Shown here: piece after piece, positions 8,087 through 15,815 of the stretch | Layout of the letters: every line of letters begins with the position of its first letter | How positions within the stretch are numbered: position 1 is the first letter of the stretch | Assembly: GCA_019746135.1 (NCBI GenBank) | Contig: JAIESI010000123.1 | Span: 1-51,887, forward strand | DNA length: 51,887 nucleotides | Direction: 5' to 3' | Source: Xanthobacteraceae bacterium | GTDB taxonomy: Bacteria; Pseudomonadota; Alphaproteobacteria; Rhizobiales; Xanthobacteraceae | Position numbers and translations under genes: made by a program | The notes under the pieces: generated by a model | Told to the model about the DNA's origin: nothing | What the model saw: the letters and a program-made list of their open reading frames with translations, nothing else | Databases searched by the model: none

Positions 8087-10456
8087 ATGAAGACGACGAC
8101 GAAGACCTGGCCGCTGCTGCTGATTGTCCTGACCGCTCTGGTCGCCGCTCAACCGGCCTGGTCGCAGCCGCAGAAAAATGCGCCGGCGCGTCCGGCGCCC
8201 GCGGTGACCGCAACCGAGGCGCAGCAGGCGCTCGAGGTCCTGCAGGACGACGCCAAGCGCGGCCAGCTCATCCAGACGCTGCAGACGATCGCCAAGACAT
8301 CGTCATCCGGGGCCCCGCCGGCGGCGTCGCGGGCGCTGCCCGCCGACAATCTCGGCGTGCAGGTCATGGTGCAGGTGTCGAACTGGTTCGGCGAGGCCTC
8401 GAGCCAGCTCGCGACCGCCGCGCGCGCCGTGACCGACTTCCCGATGGTCCTGCACTGGGTCAGCCAACTGGTGCAGGACCCCAACGCGCGTTATCTGCTG
8501 CTCGACACCGCGTGGAAGCTTGCGCTGGTGCTCGCCTGCGCGCTCGTCATCGAATGGCTCGTGTGGCGGGCCTTGCGACGGCCGCTCTCGGCCATCGTGC
8601 GATATATGCCTGCGCGCGCGCATCCCGCCACGCGGCCGGTGCCGGAGCGCAGCGACCTGCCGCCACAAGACTTGTCGCCACAAGATTTGCCGCCGCAGGA
8701 CCCTCCACAAGACCTTGGCCAGGAGCTGCGGCGGCACCGCAGCCTCGCCTATGCCTACCAGCTGATGCTCCGGTTGCCCTTCGTGCTCGCGCGCCTCGCG
8801 GTCGAGCTTGCGCCGGTGATCGCCTTCGCGGCGGTCGGCAACATGCTGCTCGCGACCGAAATCGGCAGCGCGCTGCGGCCGCGCATCATCATCCTCGCGA
8901 TCGTCAACGCCTACGTGCTCTGCCGCGGCGTGATCAGCGCGACGCGGGCGCTGGTGTCGCCCGCCGCGAGCCAGCCGAGCCTGTTCGTCATCAGCGACGA
9001 GACCGCCGCCTATATCGAGGTGTGGGTCCGGCGCATCGTGGTGTTCGCGGTGTTCGGCGTGGCGCTCGCCAATGTGGCGCTGCTGCTCGGCCTCTACCGT
9101 CCGGCCTATTTCGCCGCGCTGCGGGTCGTGATCCTGATCGCCCACCTGCTCATTGTCGTGGTGACCCTGCAATGCCGGACGGCCGTTGCCGACCTGATCC
9201 GGGCGCGCGACGGCGAACGCGGCGTGATCGCCGCCATCCGCAACCGGCTCGCGGACACCTGGCACATCCCCGCGATCATCCTCAATCTCGCGCTATGGGC
9301 GGTCTGGGCGCTGCGCGTGCAGAACGGCTACGCGCTGCTGCTGCAGTATTTCGTCTCCACGATCGCGGTCCTGGTGATCGCCCGGCTGGTGCTGGTGGCG
9401 CTGACCGCGATCCTCGACCGCGTGTTCCGCATCAGCCCGGACTTCATCCGCCGCTACCCGGGGCTGGAAGCGCGCGCCAACCGCTACTTCCCGGCGCTGC
9501 GCTCGACGCTGTCCGGCATCGTCACCGCCATCACGATCATCGCGCTGCTCGAGGTCTGGGGCATCGGCGTCACCACCTGGTTCTCGTCGAGCCCGGTGGG
9601 CCGGCGCCTGCTCTCCGCCGTGGCCACCATCGGCATCGCCGCGGCCGTAGCGCTCGCGGTCTGGGAGGCGAGCAACGCGGGCATGGAGCGGCACCTCGCG
9701 CGGCTTGCGCGCGAAAACCGGTTCGCCCGCGCGGCGCGGCTGCGCACCTTCCAGCCGATGCTGCGCACCGCGCTGCTCACCGTGATCCTCGCGGTCGTGG
9801 CCCTGACCGCGCTGAGCGAGCTCGGCGTCAACATTGCGCCGCTGCTCGCAGGCGCCGGCATCATCGGCATCGCCATCGGCTTCGGCTCGCAGAAGCTGGT
9901 TCAGGACCTGATCACCGGGCTGTTCCTGCTGCTGGAGAACGCGGTTCAGGTCGGCGACACCGTCACGGTCTCCGGCCTGTCCGGCGTGGTGGAGCATCTT
10001 TCGATCCGGACCATCCGGCTGCGCGCCGGCGACGGCTCGATCCACATCATCCCGTTCAGCTCGGTGACGAGCGTCACCAACACCAACCGCGGCATCGGCA
10101 ACGCGGCGATCAGCGTCAACGTCGCCTATAAGGAGGACATCGACCACGTCGGCGAAGTGCTGAAGGACATCGTGGCGCAGATGCGGACCGAGCCGAAGTT
10201 CAGCGGCATGATCCGCGGCGACCTCGACCTGTGGGGCGTGGACAAGGTCGACGCCAACATGGTCACGCTGGCCGGCCAGATCCAATGCACCGATTCAGGC
10301 CGCTGGCCGGTGCAGCGCGAATTCTACCGGCGCATGAAGAAGCGCTTCGACGAGACCGGCATCCAAATCGCGCGGCCGCAGGCGACGACGCTGGTGCTGC
10401 AAAGCCTGCCGATGCCAATTGCCGACAAGCCGATCGGCGTCGCGAAGGCGGGATAG
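8087..10456 (+). CDS. large MscS-family mechanosensitive channel (YbiO-like layout)
   Basis: 789 residues. A signal peptide (to about QPAWSQ) leads to a periplasmic helical region, then many membrane segments, and the MscS core near the C-terminus: the Gly/Ala-packed pore helix LLAGAGIIGIAIGFGSQK followed by LVQDLITGLFLLLE and the beta domain VGDTVTVSGLSGVVEHLSIR. Such channels release osmolytes under hypo-osmotic shock. The size and signal peptide match YbiO-like rather than small MscS proteins. I chose the ATG at 8087 because it starts a proper signal peptide. An unusual cytoplasmic or periplasmic linker carries a short PPQDL repeat (about 8660-8720). The last 23 codons are duplicated at 11515-11588. 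Confidence 0.93.
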   Translation: MKTTTKTWPLLLIVLTALVAAQPAWSQPQKNAPARPAPAVTATEAQQALEVLQDDAKRGQLIQTLQTIAKTSSSGAPPAASRALPADNLGVQVMVQVSNWFGEASSQLATAARAVTDFPMVLHWVSQLVQDPNARYLLLDTAWKLALVLACALVIEWLVWRALRRPLSAIVRYMPARAHPATRPVPERSDLPPQDLSPQDLPPQDPPQDLGQELRRHRSLAYAYQLMLRLPFVLARLAVELAPVIAFAAVGNMLLATEIGSALRPRIIILAIVNAYVLCRGVISATRALVSPAASQPSLFVISDETAAYIEVWVRRIVVFAVFGVALANVALLLGLYRPAYFAALRVVILIAHLLIVVVTLQCRTAVADLIRARDGERGVIAAIRNRLADTWHIPAIILNLALWAVWALRVQNGYALLLQYFVSTIAVLVIARLVLVALTAILDRVFRISPDFIRRYPGLEARANRYFPALRSTLSGIVTAITIIALLEVWGIGVTTWFSSSPVGRRLLSAVATIGIAAAVALAVWEASNAGMERHLARLARENRFARAARLRTFQPMLRTALLTVILAVVALTALSELGVNIAPLLAGAGIIGIAIGFGSQKLVQDLITGLFLLLENAVQVGDTVTVSGLSGVVEHLSIRTIRLRAGDGSIHIIPFSSVTSVTNTNRGIGNAAISVNVAYKEDIDHVGEVLKDIVAQMRTEPKFSGMIRGDLDLWGVDKVDANMVTLAGQIQCTDSGRWPVQREFYRRMKKRFDETGIQIARPQATTLVLQSLPMPIADKPIGVAKAG

Positions 10457-10598
10457 GCGCGGAGCCGCGCGTCTCCTGCTTCTGCCGCGAAACGGGGCAA
10501 ATTTGGAGCGAAACGGGTCAATCGACGCGGACGGTGAACGCGCCCCTGACGTCAGGCTCATCATTTAACGTTACCTGCCGGAACTGCTGGCCTTTTCA

Positions 10599-10627
10599 TC
10601 CATAGCGGGAAAATTTCCGCCGCTATG
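10599..10627. repeat. 9-bp perfect inverted repeat overlapping a possible start codon
   Basis: CCATAGCGG (10599-10607) and CCGCTATGG (10619-10627) flank an 11-base A/T-rich spacer. The right arm contains the ATG of the next gene at 10625. It could end MscS transcription, hide the start codon, or be an operator. Confidence 0.6.
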
Positions 10628-11431
10628 GACCCAATGGTCGAACCGTCCGATCCGAAACCTCTGCAGAGCTCGTCAAACGACCTGCGCGGTCGCATGCGCA
10701 TGTTGTGCAAGAGCGACAATGCAAGAGCCGTTTTGTTGGCGGTCGGAATCGCCGCGCTTTTCGCGCTGGCGTCACACCATGCCGGATATCGCGGCGAGCA
10801 CCAAACGTCAGTCCCGGGCTGCGATGGCGATTCGTGCAATCAGCCGGTTGCGAACGCCGCGCCCGCGACCGGCAACCCTGAGGACACTCCAGTTGTCGGC
10901 GACGACAGGTATCGCCAGCCTGCACCCGACGCCGATACGCATCGCCAGCCTGCATCCGACGCCGATACGCATCGCCGGCCCGCACGCAGCGCCAAGAGCA
11001 GCATGCCGGGCATTGTCACATCACGCAAAACGGGCGCGCGCGCACGTGTCGGCATCGCTCACGCGGCGCGGTTCCAGGCCTATATCGACGACCTGGAGAA
11101 TAACCACGGCGCCCGCATTCTGTTCATGGGCGGTATTCGTCCGGGGCAATGTTCGTCTTCCGGCATGCATCCATGCGGAAAGGCATTGGATGTGTGTCAG
11201 CTTCGTCGCGGCGTCGTAGACGCGCGTTGCCACCTGCCTCCTCGCCGGGCGCTGGCGCAGATTGCCTCCTCGCATGGCCTGTTCGAAGGCGGGCGCTGGT
11301 GCAATTCGGACTATGGTCACGTCCAGCTTGGGGTGAGTGCGCGAGATTGCGGCGACCAGCGAACCCGCATCGCGCGACGGCACATAGCACCTGAGACTCG
11401 TCGCGAAGTTGCGGTTGCTGCCTTCGAATGA
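10625..11431 (+). CDS. membrane-anchored M15-peptidase-like protein
   Basis: 268 residues. One membrane helix (about 34-50) follows a short cytoplasmic tail; then a hydrophilic linker (60-125) with 10-residue repeats (DADTHRQPA), then a C-terminal domain with the peptidase M15 zinc signature: SSGMHPCGKALDV gives His182 and Asp189, and DYGHVQLG gives His232. M15 enzymes are D-Ala-D-Ala carboxypeptidases or endopeptidases acting on peptidoglycan. Extra cysteines (CSSSG, HPCG, VCQL, WCNS) suggest disulfides in the periplasm. Start uncertain: the ATG at 10625 lies in an inverted repeat; 10634 or 10694 are alternatives. It sits between the MscS gene and a relic of that gene's 3' end. Confidence 0.6.
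   Translation: MDPMVEPSDPKPLQSSSNDLRGRMRMLCKSDNARAVLLAVGIAALFALASHHAGYRGEHQTSVPGCDGDSCNQPVANAAPATGNPEDTPVVGDDRYRQPAPDADTHRQPASDADTHRRPARSAKSSMPGIVTSRKTGARARVGIAHAARFQAYIDDLENNHGARILFMGGIRPGQCSSSGMHPCGKALDVCQLRRGVVDARCHLPPRRALAQIASSHGLFEGGRWCNSDYGHVQLGVSARDCGDQRTRIARRHIAPETRREVAVAAFE
10911..10980 (+). repeat. 30-bp tandem repeat inside the M15-like gene
   Basis: Two 30-base units (10911-10940 and 10941-10970), differing at one base, and the start of a third. They encode a 10-residue repeat in the linker between membrane helix and catalytic domain, so linker length may vary between strains. Confidence 0.9.
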
Positions 11432-11514
11432 TCAACGCGCGGTTTGGACCAACAACCGGCACCAAGCGGTCGTCGATCGGTTTCCCGCCAATCGCCCGGC
11501 ATTTGAGGAGTTCA

Positions 11515-11588
11515 CCGACGACGGTGGTGCTGCAAAGTTTGCCGATGCCGGTTTCGGACAGGCCGATCGGCGTGGCGAAGGCGGGGTG
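11515..11588 (+). pseudogene. relic of the 3' end of an MscS-channel gene
   Basis: This stretch aligns without gaps to the last 74 or so bases of the channel gene ending at 10456, with roughly five in six bases identical. The translation TTVVLQSLPMPVSDRPIGVA matches the channel's TTLVLQSLPMPIADKPIGVA, and substitutions are mainly conservative (K/R, I/V, A/S). The stop codon TAG has become TGG and the frame reads on into nonsense. Nothing upstream of 11515 resembles the rest of the channel. It marks either a decayed tandem paralogue or a duplication made when the M15-like gene was inserted. Confidence 0.85.
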
Positions 11589-11797
11589 GCACCGACACAC
11601 CGCGGCGCGGGTGGTTCGAATGGCAAATACGCACCTGGCCGCTGGGGAATAGCCGGCTCTAACGGCGCACCAAGCGTCTGCGCTAAACCGCCCCGTCCGC
11701 GGTCAATGAGACGTAAACTCCGCGAATGAAACCAAAATGCTGCCATCAGCGCTTCTTAAGCGCTTAGGCCTTATCGATCCCCAGTCTCTGGAGCGGC

Positions 11798-12943
11798 GTG
11801 CATGTCGCGCCGATGAAACCGATGAGGTGGGTCTGGCTCAGCCTAGCATCGGGCCTGCTCGGGTTGCAGGTCCCTTTCGCTACGTTCCACCTAATCTTTG
11901 GATCGGCATGGATTGCTCATCTGGTTGCAGCCGGTCTTGCATGTGTTGGAGCCATGTTGGCGCTGCGGCACCCCACGACGGGCAGCGGAGCCATCTTCAA
12001 AGCCGTCAACGCCGGATTAGCGGTCGGCTTCTCACTCGGAATCGTTCTCAGCATGACGTCGTGGTCGTCGGTCGTCGAGCAGGCCAAGGCTACGGCGAAC
12101 AACAAGCCGTTCTGCATCCAGGTCGCCGACAACGGACAGCCGAGCTACCGGCCCGCCGACACTTTGCTGGACCTTTCCGGCCTCACACTACGGTCGAAGT
12201 TCGAAGTTCAGCATCACGCTATTCTCGTCGTCGGCGATGGGGAAGATCCGCAATTTTTTCATTGGTCGTACCGCAAGCAGGAGTTCGTGCCCGGCGTGAT
12301 CAACCAGCGCGTGGCGGAATACGGACCAGGCGTCACCTGCATTCCGCGCCGCGACTTCGCTGACGGCCTGCCGATGCTGTTTCGGCAAACATCGGCCGAC
12401 CGATACGTCCGGCTCTCAAGGCAGCACACCTTTCATATCCCGGCCGCGTATCAGCCGCGATGGAGCAGCCGCTCGTTGTGGATCGCCGCCCCCGCGCCGG
12501 ATTTCGCGCCGCTGAAAACCGCGTGGGACCGCCTGTCGGCGCGCGAGCGCGACAGCAACTGGGTTTTCGTCCAATGGAATTCAGACTGGCTCCTGGGCCT
12601 TATGGCATCCACCGATGGCCAGGCCGCTGAGCAGGAGACCGCATTTGGATTGCAGAAGCAGCTGATCGTCCAGCGCGGCCGCGACTCGAAGGACTATGAG
12701 AGCCACCGATACATCGCGCCCGCCGACCGGCCGGCCAGTGGCGCCAACCCGACGCTGATCACCTGTCCTCCGCCTTCCGGGCAAATGCTGAAGTCCTGCC
12801 AGCATCGTTTCCTGCACGGAAGTCGGCACTACTATTTCCGCCACCGGCCCGAGGATGTGCCGCGTTGGCAGGAGATGCAGAAGAAAGTGCTCGACCTGTT
12901 CGCCTCTTTTGAGGTCCGGAACGCTGAACATTCCGATCGATAA
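11798..12943 (+). CDS. hypothetical protein with N-terminal membrane helices
   Basis: 381 residues from a GTG with GGAG 4 bases upstream; an in-frame ATG at 11813 could be the start. Two or three membrane helices occupy about residues 10-85 (WVWLSLASGLLGLQV; AHLVAAGLACVGAMLAL; GLAVGFSLGIVLSM). The remainder is a soluble, presumably periplasmic, domain with several Trp and Tyr residues and a C-terminal motif CQHRFLHGSRHYYFRH followed by WQEMQKKVLDLFASF. That ending resembles hypothetical proteins in Bradyrhizobium-type genomes, but I know no function. It is monocistronic as far as can be seen. Confidence 0.75.
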   Translation: MHVAPMKPMRWVWLSLASGLLGLQVPFATFHLIFGSAWIAHLVAAGLACVGAMLALRHPTTGSGAIFKAVNAGLAVGFSLGIVLSMTSWSSVVEQAKATANNKPFCIQVADNGQPSYRPADTLLDLSGLTLRSKFEVQHHAILVVGDGEDPQFFHWSYRKQEFVPGVINQRVAEYGPGVTCIPRRDFADGLPMLFRQTSADRYVRLSRQHTFHIPAAYQPRWSSRSLWIAAPAPDFAPLKTAWDRLSARERDSNWVFVQWNSDWLLGLMASTDGQAAEQETAFGLQKQLIVQRGRDSKDYESHRYIAPADRPASGANPTLITCPPPSGQMLKSCQHRFLHGSRHYYFRHRPEDVPRWQEMQKKVLDLFASFEVRNAEHSDR

Positions 12944-12972
12944 CGACGTGACGAGAAGCGCGGTCAGCGCGC

Positions 12973-14061
12973 TCAGACCCGAAAATGCTTGCTGAGCTTC
13001 AGGCCCTGCGCCTGATAGTTCGAGCCGATACCCATGCCGTAGAGCGTCCTGGGCTTCGCCAGCATCTGTTCGTAGACCAGGCGGCCGACGATCTGGCCGT
13101 GCTCGAGGATGAACGGCACCTCGCGCGAGCGGACCTCGAGCACCGCGCGCGCCCCCTGCCCGCCGGCGCCGGCATAGCCGAAGCCCGGATCGAAGAAGCC
13201 CGCGTAGTGGACGCGGAATTCGCCGACCAGCGGATCGAACGGCACCATCTCGGCGGCGTAGTCGGGCGGCACCTGCACGGCTTCCTTCGACGCGAGGATG
13301 TAGAACTCGTCCGGATCGAGGATCAGGCTCCTGTCGGCGCGCGCGGCGATCGGCTCCCAGAAATCCGCGATGGTGTGGCCGTCGCGCTTCTCCACGTCGA
13401 TCACGCCGGTATGGCGCTTGGCGCGGTAGCCGACGAAGTTGTTCGGGCCGAGCCCCGCGAGATCGACGCCGACGGAGATGCCGTCGCTGAGATCGGCATC
13501 GGCGTCGTCGGTCAGCCGCTCCTTGTCGTGCAGCGCCTTGAGCGCCGCGCCGTCGAGCACCGACTGGCCGCGGCGGAAGCGGATCTGCGACAGCCGCGTG
13601 CCCTCGCGCACCAGCACCGGAAAGGTCTTCGGGCTGATCTCGGCATAGAGCGGGCCGGCATAACCGGCACTGATACGGTCGAAGCCGTTGGTGCGGTCGG
13701 CGATCACGCGGGTGAACACGTCGATGCGGCCGGTGGAACTCTTCGGGTTGGCGGCGGCGGCGACGTCCGGCGGCAGGGCGAGGCTTTCCTGGAGCGGCAC
13801 GATGTAGACGCAGTTGGTCTCGAGCACAGCGCCCGCGGTGAGCGGAAACTCGTGCAGCTTGAGGTCATTGATCCGCCCGGCGACCGTGGTCCGCGGCCCC
13901 GGCAGGAAGCTCGCGCGGACGCGGTAGGCGACGCTGCCGAGCCGCAGGTCGAGGCTTGCCGGCTGGATCTGGTCGGGCGCGAAGTCGCGGGCGGGACGAA
14001 TCCCACCGCTCGCCGCAAGCTCCGAGATCATGTGATCGGGCAGGATGCCCTTCGCCGCCAT
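12973..14061 (-). CDS. dcd: 2'-deoxycytidine 5'-triphosphate deaminase, double-length form
   Basis: 362 residues from the ATG at 14061 (MAAKGILPDHMI). The enzyme deaminates dCTP to dUTP in pyrimidine deoxynucleotide synthesis. Motifs include IQPASLDLRLGSVAYRV, NPKSSTGRIDVFTRVI and SAGYAGPLYAEI. It is about twice the length of E. coli Dcd because the fold is repeated: the first copy (about 85-180) and a second, diverged copy (about 255-345, with VPPDYAAEMVPFDPLVGEF and FDPGFGYAGAGG) align over the core. This double form is usual in alphaproteobacteria. An in-frame extension to 14187 reads only through palindromic repeats and is not part of the gene. Divergent from the metZ leader. Confidence 0.93.
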   Translation of the reverse strand: MAAKGILPDHMISELAASGGIRPARDFAPDQIQPASLDLRLGSVAYRVRASFLPGPRTTVAGRINDLKLHEFPLTAGAVLETNCVYIVPLQESLALPPDVAAAANPKSSTGRIDVFTRVIADRTNGFDRISAGYAGPLYAEISPKTFPVLVREGTRLSQIRFRRGQSVLDGAALKALHDKERLTDDADADLSDGISVGVDLAGLGPNNFVGYRAKRHTGVIDVEKRDGHTIADFWEPIAARADRSLILDPDEFYILASKEAVQVPPDYAAEMVPFDPLVGEFRVHYAGFFDPGFGYAGAGGQGARAVLEVRSREVPFILEHGQIVGRLVYEQMLAKPRTLYGMGIGSNYQAQGLKLSKHFRV

Positions 14062-14067
14062 CGCCGC

Positions 14068-14189
14068 GCCTTCAGGTTGGATGGCACATGTCCTGTTCGG
14101 AAAACCGGTGCCCACTTTTCCGGGACATGCGCCTTCAGGTTGACGCATGTCCTTTTCGGAAAACCGGTACCCACTTTTCCGGGACATGC
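14068..14189. repeat. tandem pair of palindromic intergenic repeats
   Basis: Two units of about 60 bases (14068-14129 and 14130-14189) each begin GCCTTCAGGTTG and contain an imperfect palindrome: a GCATGTCC-type arm, GGAAAACCGGT, then CCCACTTTTCC and GGGACATGC. The two copies differ at only a few bases. This is a short palindromic element of the kind scattered between genes in Bradyrhizobium-like genomes. It lies just upstream of dcd and could shape mRNA ends or bind a nucleoid protein. Confidence 0.85.
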
Positions 14190-14270
14190 GCTAAGCGGGT
14201 TTGCGACGATTGCTCTACCCGACAGGTGCCTTGACGGGAAGGCGGGCGGCCCGTATGACCACACCTATCT

Positions 14271-14331
14271 CGTGGTCATTTGAGCCGGCCGGCTTGCTAG
14301 CCACGTAAAACAAGTAGCTAAAAGGCCGGGG
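14271..14331 (+). promoter_or_regulatory. SAM-II riboswitch aptamer upstream of metZ
   Basis: The sequence fits the SAM-II fold: stem CGTGG (14271-14275)/CCACG (14301-14305), the conserved ATTTGA-CCGG segment, TTGCTAGCCACGTAAAACAA, and TAGCTAAAAGG followed by GGCCGG (14324-14329), which pairs with CCGGCC (14285-14290) to close the H-type pseudoknot. SAM-II riboswitches control methionine-pathway genes in alphaproteobacteria, and the next gene is metZ. SAM binding should stabilise the pseudoknot and lower metZ expression. Confidence 0.95.
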
Positions 14332-14341
14332 ACATGTGCAC

Positions 14342-14370
14342 CCGGCCAGGATTTTTCCGGCCGGTTTTTT
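14342..14370 (+). terminator. intrinsic terminator of the SAM-II switch, with competing antiterminator
   Basis: CCGGCC (14342-14347) pairs with GGCCGG (14359-14364), followed by six T (14365-14370). The same left arm can instead pair with the aptamer's 3' strand: GGCCGGG (14324-14330) with CCCGGCC (14341-14347). Thus SAM-bound pseudoknot frees the left arm for termination, while ligand-free RNA forms the antiterminator. A further small hairpin (14374-14385) stands before the AAGGAGG Shine-Dalgarno at 14389-14395. Confidence 0.85.
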
Positions 14371-14400
14371 GTTGGCCGAACGGCCGGCAAGGAGGCCTGT

Positions 14401-15591
14401 ATGTCCACGTCCGTGACCTCGAAGTACCGTCCCGAAACGCGCCTGGTGCATTCCGGCACATTGCGCTCGCAGTTCGGCGAAACCTCCGAGGCGCTGTTCC
14501 TCACCCAGGGCTACGTCTACGACAACTCGGCGCAGGCCGAGGCGCGCTTCAAGGGCGAGGACCCGGGCTACCAGTATTCGCGCTTTGCCAACCCCACCGT
14601 GACGATGTTCGAGCAGCGCATCGCCGAATTCGAGGGGGCGGAGGCGGCGCGCGCGCTGTCGACCGGCATGGCCGCGGTGACGCTGGCGATGATGGGCCAG
14701 GTCAAGGCCGGCGACCATATCGTGGCCTCGAAGGCGATCTTCGGCTCGTGCCTCTACGTGATGGAAGAGTACCTGCCGCGCTATGGCGTCAGCTCGACCA
14801 TCGTCGACGGCTTCAATCTCGACGAATGGCGCGCGGCGATGCGGCCGAACACCAAGACCTGCTTTCTCGAGACGCCGACCAATCCCAACCTCGAGGTGCT
14901 CGACATCGCCGAGATCGCCAAGATCGCGCATGCGGCGGGTGCGACGCTGGTGGTCGACAACGTGTTCTCGACCCCGCTGTGGCAGAGCCCGCTCAAGCTC
15001 GGTGCCGACTGCGTGGTCTACTCGACCACCAAGCACATCGACGGCCAGGGCCGCTGCCTCGGCGGCGTGGTGCTGGGCTCGCAGAAGTTCATCATGGACA
15101 ACATCCACACCTTCATCCGGCAGACCGGCCCGTCGATGTCGCCGTTCAACGCCTGGGTGATGCTGAAGGGGCTGGAGACGCTTGCGGTCCGCGTGCGCGC
15201 GGAGACCGAAACCGCAGGCCTGGTCGCCGAGGCGCTGGCGAAGCACCCGAAGGTGTCGCGGCTGATTTATCCCGGCCGGCCGGACCATCCGCAGGCCGAC
15301 GTGGTCAAGAAGCAGATGCGCGGCGGCTCGACGCTGGTGGCGTTCGAGGTGGCGGGCGGCAAGAAGGGTGCGTTCGCGTTCCAGGACGCGCTGCGGATCG
15401 TGCGCATCTCCAACAATCTCGGCGACGCCAAGAGCCTGATCACGCATCCGGCGACGACGACGCACCAGCGGCTGAAGCCCGAGCAGCGCAAGGACCTCGG
15501 CATCAGCGACGGCATGGTGCGGCTGTCATGCGGGCTCGAGCACGCGGATGACCTGATCGACGATCTGCACAATGCGCTGAAGGCGGTGTAG
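14401..15591 (+). CDS. metZ: O-succinylhomoserine sulfhydrylase
   Basis: 396 residues, PLP enzyme of the Cys/Met metabolism (gamma-family) class. It makes homocysteine directly from O-succinylhomoserine and sulfide, the trans-sulfuration-independent route used by alphaproteobacteria. Visible motifs: QYSRFANPTVTMFEQRIAEF near the N-terminus, ALSTGMAAV, the ETPTNPNLEV and VVDNVFSTP strands, the PLP lysine in VVYSTTKHIDGQGR, and the C-terminal SLITHPATTTH and VRLSCGLEH. The start is fixed by AAGGAGG five bases before the ATG. Regulation by the upstream SAM-II switch is expected. Flanked by dcd (divergent), as in many related genomes. Confidence 0.96.
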   Translation: MSTSVTSKYRPETRLVHSGTLRSQFGETSEALFLTQGYVYDNSAQAEARFKGEDPGYQYSRFANPTVTMFEQRIAEFEGAEAARALSTGMAAVTLAMMGQVKAGDHIVASKAIFGSCLYVMEEYLPRYGVSSTIVDGFNLDEWRAAMRPNTKTCFLETPTNPNLEVLDIAEIAKIAHAAGATLVVDNVFSTPLWQSPLKLGADCVVYSTTKHIDGQGRCLGGVVLGSQKFIMDNIHTFIRQTGPSMSPFNAWVMLKGLETLAVRVRAETETAGLVAEALAKHPKVSRLIYPGRPDHPQADVVKKQMRGGSTLVAFEVAGGKKGAFAFQDALRIVRISNNLGDAKSLITHPATTTHQRLKPEQRKDLGISDGMVRLSCGLEHADDLIDDLHNALKAV

Positions 15592-15620
15592 CGGCCGGCG
15601 AGAACGCGGGCGCAGCAATC

Positions 15621-15715
15621 GTAGGGTGGGCAAAGCCGCGAAGCGGCGTGCCCACCTCTTTGCGCCGGAGCAAGAATTGGTGGGCCCGGCGCCAATGCGC
15701 CTTGGCCCACCCTAC
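15621..15715. repeat. palindromic intergenic repeat (GTAGGGTGGGC type)
   Basis: GTAGGGTGGGC (15621-15631) and GCCCACCCTAC (15705-15715) are perfect inverted arms; internal segments such as GCCGCGAAGCGGC form further stems. This is a common class of dispersed repeat in Bradyrhizobium-like genomes and lies between convergent genes. Confidence 0.8.
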
Positions 15716-15769
15716 GCGCTACGCACCACGCGTTGAGCGACGCGTAGAGGCTGTCGCCGCAAAATGCAG

Positions 15770-15794
15770 ACGCCGCGCTGAGCCAGCGCGGCGT
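15770..15794 (-). terminator. probable terminator of the OpgC-SGNH operon
   Basis: ACGCCGCGCT (15770-15779) and AGCGCGGCGT (15785-15794) make a 10-bp perfect stem with a 5-base loop about 20 bases past the stop of the last SGNH gene. The minus-strand tail is only moderately T-rich (CTGCATTTT). Confidence 0.7.
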
Positions 15795-15815
15795 TCTCAA
15801 GGTTACGACGTAACG

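Noticed and set aside
8656..8720. PPQDL repeat in the MscS gene as a separate element
   Set aside because: It is in frame within a hydrophilic loop of the channel and is best treated as part of that gene.
14062..14187. N-terminal extension of Dcd
   Set aside because: It translates palindromic repeats; the normal Dcd start with conserved sequence is at 14061.
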